A stretch of DNA of 64,000 nucleotides from G965230065 sp965230065 (GTDB taxonomy: Bacteria; Bacteroidota; Bacteroidia; Cytophagales; Cyclobacteriaceae), in contig OZ245942.1 in the NCBI GenBank assembly GCA_965230065.1, forward strand, positions 3,720,001 through 3,784,000, given 5' to 3'. Both the position numbers and the translations under genes were made by a program. Shown here piece by piece: positions 18,298 to 26,160 of the stretch. How positions within the stretch are numbered: the first letter of the stretch is position 1; every line of letters starts with the position of its first letter. The notes under the pieces are model-generated. The model saw only the letters and a list, made by a program, of their open reading frames with translations. It searched no databases and was not told the origin of the DNA.

Positions 18298-19184
18298 GGG
18301 AGTACCACCCTCGCAATCACCGGCAAGTGATCAGAAGGATAACTGCCTTCACGAAAATCAGTAAGAATTCCGTGTTTCAATACATTAATATTATTTCTTA
18401 CAAAGATATAGTCAATCCGGTCACCGGGCAGTGAATCATTTACAGCAAAACCACTGAAGGTACGCAAAGCCCCATGATGTGGAAGTTCGGAGTGATGAAA
18501 AGCATCTTTGAGTGGAACCACAGCCTTACTTTCGCTGGTGCCGGCAATTACCGTATAGGGAAATGAATCGGGCGTACTGTTAAAATCGCCTGTCAGAATT
18601 ACCGGGTCGCTTCCTACAATTTCTGTAATTTTTAATACCAAAAGCTTGGCACTTTCTTCCCTGGCTATTTGCCCCCGGTGGTCAAAGTGGGTATTGAAAA
18701 AATAAAAATCATCCCCGGTAGGCTTGTGGGTAAATTTTGCCCAGGAAACGATACGGTTCAGTGCGGCATCCCAGGCTTTGCTAGGCTCTTCGGGTGTTTC
18801 CGAAAGCCAGAAGGTGCTATCTTCCAATAGAGTGAATAGTTTTGTATTGTAAAATATGGGTGAAAACTCCCCCGATTCTTTGCCATCATCCCTGCCTACA
18901 CCACACCACTTGTAATCTGGAAGTTGCTCAGCTACATATTGTATTTGAGACAGCAGCGCTTCCTGCATGCCAATGATATCAGCTTCATGAAACTGAACCA
19001 GGTTCACCACTCTTTCTTTCCGGTAATCCCATGCGTTTAAGCTATCTGCTTCAGTAGCGTAGCGGATATTGTACGACATTACATTGAATGATTCTCCTTC
19101 CATACGGCCATAATTTCCACTGAGTTGATTGCAAGCAGCAATAGTTGTGATAAGAACGATGGCAAAATAAAAAGTAATGCGCAT
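18294..19184 (-). CDS. Exported endonuclease/exonuclease/phosphatase family lipoprotein
   Basis: A 296-residue lipoprotein: the signal peptide ends LITTIAAC, giving a lipobox Cys at about residue 18. The rest is a complete EEP-fold domain: NVMSYNIRY, then IIGMQEAL (metal Glu), FNTHFDHRGQIAREESA, LTGDFNSTP, and RIDYIFV with a final SDHLPVIARV. All expected metal and catalytic residues are present. Such proteins hydrolyse phosphodiesters or phosphomonoesters, and in Bacteroidota many are annotated as exported phosphatases or nucleases. The actual substrate is not known. It lies 105 bp downstream of the M15 peptidase gene on the same strand. Confidence 0.88.
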   Translation of the reverse strand: MRITFYFAIVLITTIAACNQLSGNYGRMEGESFNVMSYNIRYATEADSLNAWDYRKERVVNLVQFHEADIIGMQEALLSQIQYVAEQLPDYKWCGVGRDDGKESGEFSPIFYNTKLFTLLEDSTFWLSETPEEPSKAWDAALNRIVSWAKFTHKPTGDDFYFFNTHFDHRGQIAREESAKLLVLKITEIVGSDPVILTGDFNSTPDSFPYTVIAGTSESKAVVPLKDAFHHSELPHHGALRTFSGFAVNDSLPGDRIDYIFVRNNINVLKHGILTDFREGSYPSDHLPVIARVVLP

Positions 19185-19289
19185 AACACGTTTCTGGTAA
19201 GAATATATGAAACATTTAAATTAAAAAGGCAATTTGAATACCGGGAAGTTCTTACCCAAACTTTTTGCCAGAAATTAAAGTTCAGGGTG

Positions 19290-20129
19290 TTATTTTTTCA
19301 CATTCCACTGCTTGCAGGCAGGGGCGATTCCTTCCACATATTTATCAATAACTTTTATTTCTTCAGCAACTTCTGACCCGGCAAACCCACCAATATCTTC
19401 ATGAGTTATTTTGTTAGCATACTGCTGTAAAAACTGATGGGCCAGGGGCATGTAGCTCCAATGCCATTTTTCTTCATTGTACCCATCAGGGCGCTCAGGG
19501 CCTTTTTCAGAATAAGGCTGGCAAAAGCCATATTCAGCGGCATGGGCTTGTAGCCAATCATAGAGCTTTTTTCCTTCGCCGGATGCAAACCAGGCATTGT
19601 TGAGTTGGTTCAAATCAATATCAGTTCCCCAGTGGTGGCGGGAGGTGCCGGGCATAGAACTGTATTCCAAAATTTTCAAAGCACGCTGCGCCGGATCATT
19701 GATGGTTTTGCTCAAATTTTCTCCTCCTACTTTGGTGTTGCCGTTCCATTTATTTTCCCAGATGCTTTTTTGTGAAGCAAAATTCCGGGTGGCAGAGATT
19801 ATTTTGAGTTGAATTCCTTCCTTTTCGGCGGCTGCATACATCCGCTCAAAAGCTTCGTAGGTGCCTTTTCGTAAATAAATATTGGGTTTATTGGTATATT
19901 TCGCGGCTATTTTTACAAAACCCTCGTGTTGCGCAGGTTCCATTTTTCCCAAAAGGTCTTGAGGGGATAATACAGGATTTAATTCATTTTTTGGTTTTTC
20001 CCCGTTTGTGCTTACGGTTTGTGCTACGGTGTCTTTTGTATCAGCCTGCTGCTTTTCGGTTTTTTGGGAACAGGCAAGAATGGTAAAAAAGCAAGTGCAT
20101 AAAAAGATAATCTGGATTAGATGTCTCAT
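19290..20129 (-). CDS. M15 family D-Ala-D-Ala carboxypeptidase-like lipoprotein
   Basis: A 279-residue lipoprotein with lipobox FFTILAC at about residue 20 and a Lys/Gln-rich linker. The catalytic domain is of the VanY/M15B type: ISATRNFASQKSIW, then SRHHWGTDIDLN near residues 160-172 (zinc His and Asp), and EKWHWSY near residue 220 (general base region and third zinc His). Known family members trim D-Ala-D-Ala termini of peptidoglycan stem peptides. Here a periplasmic, membrane-anchored wall hydrolase role is inferred. The ATG start is directly before the signal peptide. Confidence 0.9.
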   Translation of the reverse strand: MRHLIQIIFLCTCFFTILACSQKTEKQQADTKDTVAQTVSTNGEKPKNELNPVLSPQDLLGKMEPAQHEGFVKIAAKYTNKPNIYLRKGTYEAFERMYAAAEKEGIQLKIISATRNFASQKSIWENKWNGNTKVGGENLSKTINDPAQRALKILEYSSMPGTSRHHWGTDIDLNQLNNAWFASGEGKKLYDWLQAHAAEYGFCQPYSEKGPERPDGYNEEKWHWSYMPLAHQFLQQYANKITHEDIGGFAGSEVAEEIKVIDKYVEGIAPACKQWNVKK

Positions 20130-20291
20130 AAAAAATAGTGATTACTACTACTGAAGGTTTATAGAAAGGCAATGTAAGTATTCTTCGTTGTTCTTTCAAG
20201 GGAGTAGAGTAGATAAAGGAAATAGTAGTTTTCCTGCCTACTGCTACTGCCTACTTTGGTACTTTTTTGCTATAATATGTGATTGAGAAGG

Positions 20292-21308
20292 CTACCGATA
20301 TCCCTGCGCCTGCAACTCAAAAAGTTCGGCATAGTGGCCTTGTTTGTCCAGCAGCTCCTCGTGCGTGCCAATTTCTTTCAGTTGTCCTTTTTCGAGCACC
20401 AGTATGCGGTCGGCCATACGTACAGTAGAGAAACGGTGCGAAATCAGAATGGCCGATTTGCCCTTGGTAAGATCAGTAAAACGTTGAAATACTTCATATT
20501 CGGCACGGGCATCCAGGGCGGCGGTGGGTTCGTCCAGTACCAATACCTGTGCATCCCGCATGTAAGCACGGCCAATGGCCATTTTTTGCCATTCCCCTCT
20601 CGAAAGTTCTACACCATCGGTAAACCGGCGGCCAATCATCTGATTGAAGCGATGCGGTAATTTGTCAATCACCGTATTGGCCAGGCTTTGGGAGGCTGCT
20701 TTGCTGATCCGTTCCTGGTTTTCCAGGTCGTCTATTTTTCCTACAGCGATATTTCTGGAGGCGGTCATTTGGTAGCGCACAAAATCCTGGAAAATCACGC
20801 CAATAGCTTTGCGCACGCTGGCCGGGTCGTAATCCCGTAAATCTGTACCGTCCAGTAAAATTTTACCTTCTACGGGGTCGTACAGCCGGGCAAGCAGCTT
20901 GGCAATGGTAGTTTTTCCGGCACCATTTTCACCCACCAGTGCCAGTTTCTCTCCAGCAGGTAATGTAAAGCTCAGGTTATGTACCGCCCAGTTCTCGGTA
21001 TTTCTGTATTTAAAGCCAACTTTGTCAAACACAAAGCCCTGGCGGATTGGGTCGGGGACAACTTTCAGGTTTTTATTGCTTACAATTTTAGGTTTGATGG
21101 CAAAGAAATCGAAAAAGTCTTGTAAATACAGAGCCCCTTCCGAAATGGTTGAAAAACTGTTGAGCATGTTTTCCAGCAACGTACGCAGGCGCGAGAATGA
21201 GCCTGCCAGGAAAGTAAGGTCACCTACACTGATGTCTCCTTTCACCGCTTGCATGATAATGAGCAGGTAAGCCACATAATATCCGGCACTGCCTATGGTG
21301 GCAAACAC
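20292..21308 (-). CDS. ABC exporter, C-terminal fragment (last helices plus ATPase)
   Basis: A 338-residue open frame that could start at GTG 21308, two codons after the TGA. It contains the last transmembrane helix region and a complete nucleotide-binding domain: Walker A GENGAGKTTI, Q-loop region VIFQDFVRYQ, signature LSRGEWQKMAIGRA, Walker B VLVLDEPTAALD with catalytic Glu, and switch ISHRFSTVRMAD. All catalytic residues are intact, so selection on the ATPase has not obviously relaxed. See the spanning entry for the interruption. Confidence 0.7.
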   Translation of the reverse strand: MFATIGSAGYYVAYLLIIMQAVKGDISVGDLTFLAGSFSRLRTLLENMLNSFSTISEGALYLQDFFDFFAIKPKIVSNKNLKVVPDPIRQGFVFDKVGFKYRNTENWAVHNLSFTLPAGEKLALVGENGAGKTTIAKLLARLYDPVEGKILLDGTDLRDYDPASVRKAIGVIFQDFVRYQMTASRNIAVGKIDDLENQERISKAASQSLANTVIDKLPHRFNQMIGRRFTDGVELSRGEWQKMAIGRAYMRDAQVLVLDEPTAALDARAEYEVFQRFTDLTKGKSAILISHRFSTVRMADRILVLEKGQLKEIGTHEELLDKQGHYAELFELQAQGYR

Positions 21309-21314
21309 GCTTCC

Positions 21315-22148
21315 TCAAAGGGCGCGGCCGCGGGCTATCTTTTGGTTTTCCAGGTAATATTTGTCGGCCAGGGTTTTGAAGTTCTGTGTAAGAAAATCAG
21401 AAAGCCCAAACATTTTTACTTCTTTGGCGGTTTCGTCGCTTGCACCGATGTATCGGTAATAATCCAGCTCACGACGCTGGGGTGTCCACTGGCGACTTAG
21501 TGAGTAAGAGCGTTCATTAAAATGGGTTTCTCCTAAAAAGGCAGGAATAATGGCGATGATCAGTAAAATAATCAGCCAGGGGGCGAAAGCAATCAAGCCG
21601 GCCATCAGAAAAGCGATGGTAATCAAGCTTTGTAGCTGGGACATTACCTGCGTCATCAGTACCGTACGCCTTACGGTTTGCTGACGGGCCCGTTCCAGTT
21701 TGTCATAAAAAGTTGCATCTTCAAACTGGTCTAAATCAAGGTTGCCAGCATGTTGCATTAGCCTTACCGAGCTTTCGTTAGCTACCAGGTCACCAATCAG
21801 GCTATCCAGCAATGTAAGTATGCGGTTGAACACATCTGACAGAATTGCCAGGGAAAACTCAAGGGCTACCAGCATGAATACATAATTCAGGCTGTCTTCA
21901 CCTCCTGCCTGTGCCAGCCGGATTACCTCGTCAATGATGAGCTTGCCAATGTAAAGCATGGTAACCGGAAAGGCCGAACGAACCAGGCGCAGCACCATGT
22001 TGGTGATAAACATTTTTGGACTGCTTTCCCAAATCAGCTTAAAAAAGGCAGGCAGGTTTTTGAGTGCCTGAAACCTTTCGCGGGTGGTTAGCTGATCTGG
22101 TACATTGTTATTGCTTTGTCTGTTTTTCAGAAATGACCAAAAAGTCAT
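21315..22148 (-). CDS. ABC exporter, N-terminal fragment (transmembrane domain)
   Basis: 277 residues from ATG 22148 to the in-frame TGA. It carries the first four or so transmembrane helices of a type IV exporter (for example MFITNMVLRLVRSAFPVTMLYIGKLIIDEVI and LITIAFLMAGLIAFAPWLIILLIIAIIPAF as overlapping hydrophobic runs) and the coupling-helix region. It stops in the middle of the domain, before the last two helices, so alone it is not expected to fold as a transporter. Confidence 0.7.
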   Translation of the reverse strand: MTFWSFLKNRQSNNNVPDQLTTRERFQALKNLPAFFKLIWESSPKMFITNMVLRLVRSAFPVTMLYIGKLIIDEVIRLAQAGGEDSLNYVFMLVALEFSLAILSDVFNRILTLLDSLIGDLVANESSVRLMQHAGNLDLDQFEDATFYDKLERARQQTVRRTVLMTQVMSQLQSLITIAFLMAGLIAFAPWLIILLIIAIIPAFLGETHFNERSYSLSRQWTPQRRELDYYRYIGASDETAKEVKMFGLSDFLTQNFKTLADKYYLENQKIARGRAL

Positions 22149-22224
22149 ACATTATCCTCCGTTTTATCTAATGACGGTTTACGGAGAATAAAATTTTAGG
22201 ATACTTTTTCAGTACATAGTCTTA

Positions 22225-22267
22225 TAGTCGATAGTCCACAGATGTGCTGACAGTGAACTATCGACTA
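22225..22267. terminator. Inverted repeat between histidine kinase and ABC exporter
   Basis: TAGTCGATAGT at 22225-22235 and ACTATCGACTA at 22257-22267 pair perfectly. One mismatch and a further CAC/GTG lengthen the stem. It lies just after the end of the kinase gene (minus strand) and before the exporter start, so termination of kinase transcription is the likely role. A T tract is not obvious. Confidence 0.45.
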
Positions 22268-22288
22268 AATAACCGTAGACTAAAAAAA

Positions 22289-24943
22289 CTATTGATGTAA
22301 ATTGGGAATGGTGAGGAAAAACTCAGTACCTTTTCTGCTTTCTGACTTTACCCGTATCGTACCATTCAATTTCTCCAGGGTTTCTTTCACAATATAAAGC
22401 CCCAGGCCGGAGCCGGAAATGGTATCGCTGGCCCGGTAGAACATGTCAAAAATTTTATCATGATGCTCATTTGTGATGCCCAGTCCGTTGTCTTTTACCA
22501 TAATTTCAGCGCAATGCTCTTTTACATTGATATATACCTCAACAAAAGGCTGTTTCTGTTGAGGGTTGGCATACCGGATGGCGTTGGAAATCAGGTTATT
22601 AAAAATTACACTGATGCGACGGGAATCTGAGATAAAGGGAGTGTTTTGTTGTATGCTGATGCTTCGTTTTATTTTATCAGCATTCTTGTTGAAACTTTGT
22701 TCTTCAAAAATATTTTCAATCACTTGCTGAAAGTGAATATCTTCTTTATGTATTTCTATGCGGGCGTTTTTAGAGAGGTCAATTATGTCTTTGATGAAAT
22801 TATCCAGCTTATGAATACTTTTTTCCTGTAAATCCAGAAAATGCATAATCTTACCCAGGTCTGTTTCCTGCTTAATCACCTGGATTAGTCCCAATACAGA
22901 TGTTAAAGGGGAGCGAAGGTCATGTGAAACGCTGTACACAAAGCGATCGAGCTCACCATTTACTTTCTTAAGTTCCAGGTTTTGTTTTTTTAGTTTTTCA
23001 ACTACTTTTTTTCGGTCAGTAATATCCTGCGATATACCATAAATAACCCCTCTATTTCTGTCTTTAAAGCGGAGATACGAAATAATATTATATACTTTTC
23101 CGTCATTACTTACCAGCCTGTATTCAAAACTATCCCGGTAATTGGGGTGATTTTGATGTTGTATAGCTTTTGATATATGTTTTTTCATCAGGGCTACATC
23201 TTCAGGATGAACAACGTATGCCAAAAACTCATCTATTGTGGTATGTAGCTCTTCTTTATCCTTGGTCTCGATACCGATAATATTCAGGCTTTCAGGACTG
23301 AAAATCAGCGCTCCGGTATGGATGTTGAATTCCCATCCTCCCAATTTGGCAATTTTATGTGCATCTGACAGCGCTTTCTGATTTTCTTTAATGGCTTTTT
23401 CGGCTTGTAATTTTTCGGTAATATCCACGATGGTAAACACACCGAATACTTTCCCCCCTTCTCCAGTATATTGGGAAGCTGTTACCAATACATCTACAGG
23501 CATTCCGTTTTTACAAATATCCTTCCGAATCGCCGGAGCATATTTTCCGGTGCGCATAAAGTTTTTGTAATTTTCTTTTACAGATGACTGTTGGGCTGGA
23601 GATACAACAAGGGTTATGGGTTGCCCTACAAGCTCTTCCTCTTCATAGCCGTACATCTGGCAATAGGTTTTATTTACTCTCAAAAAATCCCCGTTTTCCT
23701 CAATGAGCGCAATACCAATGGCAGCAGTATTATAAACCTTATCTAATAACTGCTCATTTTCAGCAATTTTATCGGCAATTTTCTTCTGTTTTGTAATGTC
23801 TTTGCAAAATACAGAAGCCCCAATCACTTTTTTCTTTCTGTCTCTGATGGGGTTGAACGAAATTTCCCAGGTAACAGCATAATCATTGACCCATTCTTCT
23901 TTTGTTTCTTTAATAGCTTTACCCTCAAAAACCTGCTCAAACCTTGTCATCCAGTAGGCAACAACTTCGGGGGGGAGTATTCCCCGTAAATTCGTTCCGG
24001 GGCTTACTTCTATTTGAAATACATTTGAGAAATAATGCTTGCATGGAGAGTTAATAACCAAAACATTTCCCCATCTGTCTATAGACAAAAGTAAATCAGA
24101 AGTGTTTTCTATCAGAGAAGATAACTTGGCTTCTTTTGCGGCCAGTTCGCGTGTGCGTTCTGCAATTTGGGTTTCTAAGTCAAGGGTAAGGGTTTTTTGC
24201 TCTCGCATTATTTCATGCACATCTTCCTGCAATAGTGAAAATGCCTGAAAAATCTCGTTGAACGGGTCATTTTCTTCAACAACAATTTGTTGTGGCCTGA
24301 ATGATTCATTCCAAGTAAGCCGTCCAATGATTTCATACAGTTCGCCGATCCGTTGCTTTTGATTGGCTTTAATACAGTGATTTTCTTCCAACAATTGTTC
24401 ATACATGCGAAAAAGTTCACTGTGAGAGGCCTTTCGGGCTTTTGTTAATTGGGCTTCTTTTTGAGATTCAAACCCATTGCCTTTATACAATATTGCCCTC
24501 ACTTGCTTCAGGGCATCGGGGTATGTGGAATGAAACGTGGGGTTTGTATTTTTAGATAAAAGATATTTCCATCTTGCCCATATTCTTACAAAAGAATTAG
24601 AAGTGACAATGGCCAAATGAATATTACTTCCCGCCAAGCAATATTGATAAAGCTCCTCGGAGAAGTACTTTTTTACTTTTTGAGAAACAAATACCAGTTG
24701 GGTAGTATCTAGTATAAAGCAAACACGCTTATTTTTTTTATCGGGAAACTGCTGGCGAATATCTGTTAGCAGATCTAGCGTTTCTTTGGCAGATTCATGA
24801 TTTATCCGGCCTGCCGGAAATATCACATAAACTCCTTCTTCCTCCTTTTCAATACGAACTTCATAAGCTGTTTCCGGGTTTTGATAATGTAAATTTGGTA
24901 CTTGCAATCTGGCTGAAAAATTTTTGACTTCTGGCTGAATCAT
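22289..24943 (-). CDS. Multi-PAS sensor histidine kinase
   Basis: An 884-residue soluble-looking kinase with no clear transmembrane helix. The N-terminal 150 residues look like a STAS/MEDS-type domain (VYVIFPAGRINHESAKETL, then CFILDTTQLVFVSQKVKKYF). A coiled coil is followed by three PAS domains at about residues 275-390, 400-520 and 530-655 (LIENTSDLLLSIDRWGNVLVI, AAIGIALIEENGDFLRVN, and GGWEFNIHTGALIFS, each ending in an ITxK/ITDRK linker). The HisKA phospho-acceptor is FVYSVSHDLRSPLTSVLG near residue 674. The ATPase domain has N-box NNLISNAIRYA, G1 DNGLGI and G2 GSGLGLYIVKE. No response regulator is adjacent, so its partner is elsewhere. The signal is unknown. Confidence 0.9.
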   Translation of the reverse strand: MIQPEVKNFSARLQVPNLHYQNPETAYEVRIEKEEEGVYVIFPAGRINHESAKETLDLLTDIRQQFPDKKNKRVCFILDTTQLVFVSQKVKKYFSEELYQYCLAGSNIHLAIVTSNSFVRIWARWKYLLSKNTNPTFHSTYPDALKQVRAILYKGNGFESQKEAQLTKARKASHSELFRMYEQLLEENHCIKANQKQRIGELYEIIGRLTWNESFRPQQIVVEENDPFNEIFQAFSLLQEDVHEIMREQKTLTLDLETQIAERTRELAAKEAKLSSLIENTSDLLLSIDRWGNVLVINSPCKHYFSNVFQIEVSPGTNLRGILPPEVVAYWMTRFEQVFEGKAIKETKEEWVNDYAVTWEISFNPIRDRKKKVIGASVFCKDITKQKKIADKIAENEQLLDKVYNTAAIGIALIEENGDFLRVNKTYCQMYGYEEEELVGQPITLVVSPAQQSSVKENYKNFMRTGKYAPAIRKDICKNGMPVDVLVTASQYTGEGGKVFGVFTIVDITEKLQAEKAIKENQKALSDAHKIAKLGGWEFNIHTGALIFSPESLNIIGIETKDKEELHTTIDEFLAYVVHPEDVALMKKHISKAIQHQNHPNYRDSFEYRLVSNDGKVYNIISYLRFKDRNRGVIYGISQDITDRKKVVEKLKKQNLELKKVNGELDRFVYSVSHDLRSPLTSVLGLIQVIKQETDLGKIMHFLDLQEKSIHKLDNFIKDIIDLSKNARIEIHKEDIHFQQVIENIFEEQSFNKNADKIKRSISIQQNTPFISDSRRISVIFNNLISNAIRYANPQQKQPFVEVYINVKEHCAEIMVKDNGLGITNEHHDKIFDMFYRASDTISGSGLGLYIVKETLEKLNGTIRVKSESRKGTEFFLTIPNLHQ

Positions 24944-25034
24944 AATCTGGAAATAAACCTAAAATATTGAAAGAAAATCTCCAGAATCAGGTGCAGTTAC
25001 ACTTGTGTAATATTTGGCGTATTATCAATTAAAC

Positions 25035-26159
25035 TTATTGATTTTCAGCTGCTTGGATAGATAATTTTTCTAATATGGCCTTCCTGGCTATTTTCCCGGT
25101 TGGCGTCAGGTAAAATTCAGGGTGATAATGTATGGATTTCGGAAGGGCATACCCTTTTATATCTTTAGCCAATAAATGCATGATTTCTTTTTCAGTAGCC
25201 TGTTCCCACTTTTCACCCTCTACTACCAACACTACTTTTTCACCCAGGCGCTTGTCAGGCAAACCTGCTACGAAAAACCTGCACTGCATTTGTATCTTTT
25301 GGAGTATCTTTTCAATCAGGGCTTCTATTGCTTCAGGGTGTACTTTAATACCTCCCGAATTGATGACATGATCGATACGGCCCAGCCAGTGGAAATGCTT
25401 AGCGTCAGTAATGGTGACCACATCATTGGTAATAATTTCACGATTATTGGTAACACTCCCTTTTATTTTCAGGCATCCTCTTGTGTCGCTGCTTATTTCA
25501 ACACCTTCCAATACTTTATATGTTTGGGAAGTTGCGGGGCCATTCAAACGACGCAGGGCGATATGGGATACGGTTTCGGTCATACCATACGTACTGTAAA
25601 TGGGTGCTTGTATATTTTTAAGTGCCTTTTCTAATGAGCTGTCTACAGGCGCCCCACCTACCAGTATACTTTTCATTCGGTGTAGAATAGAAAGTTTTTC
25701 AGGAGTTTCTGCAAGAATCGTTTTTAACTGCAAGGGAACAAAGGCAGTGAAGTGGAAAAGCTCTGTGCGTGAGAAATCTGCAAGCGGATTGGCTCGGGGA
25801 GTAATTACAGTCATTTCCATTCCTGTTTCAAAACCTCTTACCAGCATCATTTTTCCGGCAATATAGCCAGTGTTCAGGCACACCAAAGCCTTATCTCTTT
25901 TTGCCAAAGATAAAGCCCGGGCGGTCATGCGGGCACTGGCCTGCATTTGCGATCGTGTAATGATGATTGGTTTGGGTAAGCCGGTTGAGCCTGAAGTATA
26001 GATTTTAAAAGTGTTTTTTCCGGTGAGCCATTCCCGGCAAAAAACGAGGGTATTTTGCGCATAATCATCCAGGTTTTGCCATTCGGAAATACTTGTAATT
26101 GAAGGAGAATTGGCTATTTCTTCCCAGCTAATCCAGTGGTTATTTATCTTTAACCGCAT
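25035..26159 (-). CDS. menE: MenE-like o-succinylbenzoate-CoA ligase (AMP-binding enzyme)
   Basis: An adenylate-forming enzyme of about 374 residues. It has the ATP loop IYTSGSTGLPKPI, GGAPVDSSLEKA, adenine-binding STYGMTETVSHIAL, hinge GRIDHVINSGGIKVHP, and the C-terminal catalytic Lys in TPTGKIARKA. The short length (about 370 rather than 500 or more) fits the compact MenE of Bacteroidota, which activates o-succinylbenzoate for menaquinone. I chose ATG 26159 because the nuoL stop codon is at 26163-26161, one base upstream; an upstream in-frame ATG at 26186 would overlap nuoL. The tight junction implies translational coupling. Coupling to nuoL makes metabolic sense, because complex I reduces menaquinone. 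Substrate is inferred from length and context. Confidence 0.75.
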   Translation of the reverse strand: MRLKINNHWISWEEIANSPSITSISEWQNLDDYAQNTLVFCREWLTGKNTFKIYTSGSTGLPKPIIITRSQMQASARMTARALSLAKRDKALVCLNTGYIAGKMMLVRGFETGMEMTVITPRANPLADFSRTELFHFTAFVPLQLKTILAETPEKLSILHRMKSILVGGAPVDSSLEKALKNIQAPIYSTYGMTETVSHIALRRLNGPATSQTYKVLEGVEISSDTRGCLKIKGSVTNNREIITNDVVTITDAKHFHWLGRIDHVINSGGIKVHPEAIEALIEKILQKIQMQCRFFVAGLPDKRLGEKVVLVVEGEKWEQATEKEIMHLLAKDIKGYALPKSIHYHPEFYLTPTGKIARKAILEKLSIQAAENQ

Positions 26160-26160
26160 A

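Larger units (their letters stand above)
20292..22148 (-). pseudogene. ABC exporter (fused permease and ATPase) interrupted by one in-frame TGA
   Basis: Read on the minus strand, this is one continuous frame of 618 sense codons plus a single internal TGA at 21317-21315. The part before it carries the transmembrane domain, and the part after it holds the last helices and the whole ATPase. Flanking residues run RGRAL-stop-GSVFATIGSAGYY with no frame change or missing segment, so a Trp or Arg codon has probably become TGA. The reading frame is otherwise intact, which suggests a recent mutation, a sequencing error, or a functional split or readthrough gene. The family (MsbA/MdlB-like) exports lipids, peptides or drugs. 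Confidence 0.7.
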
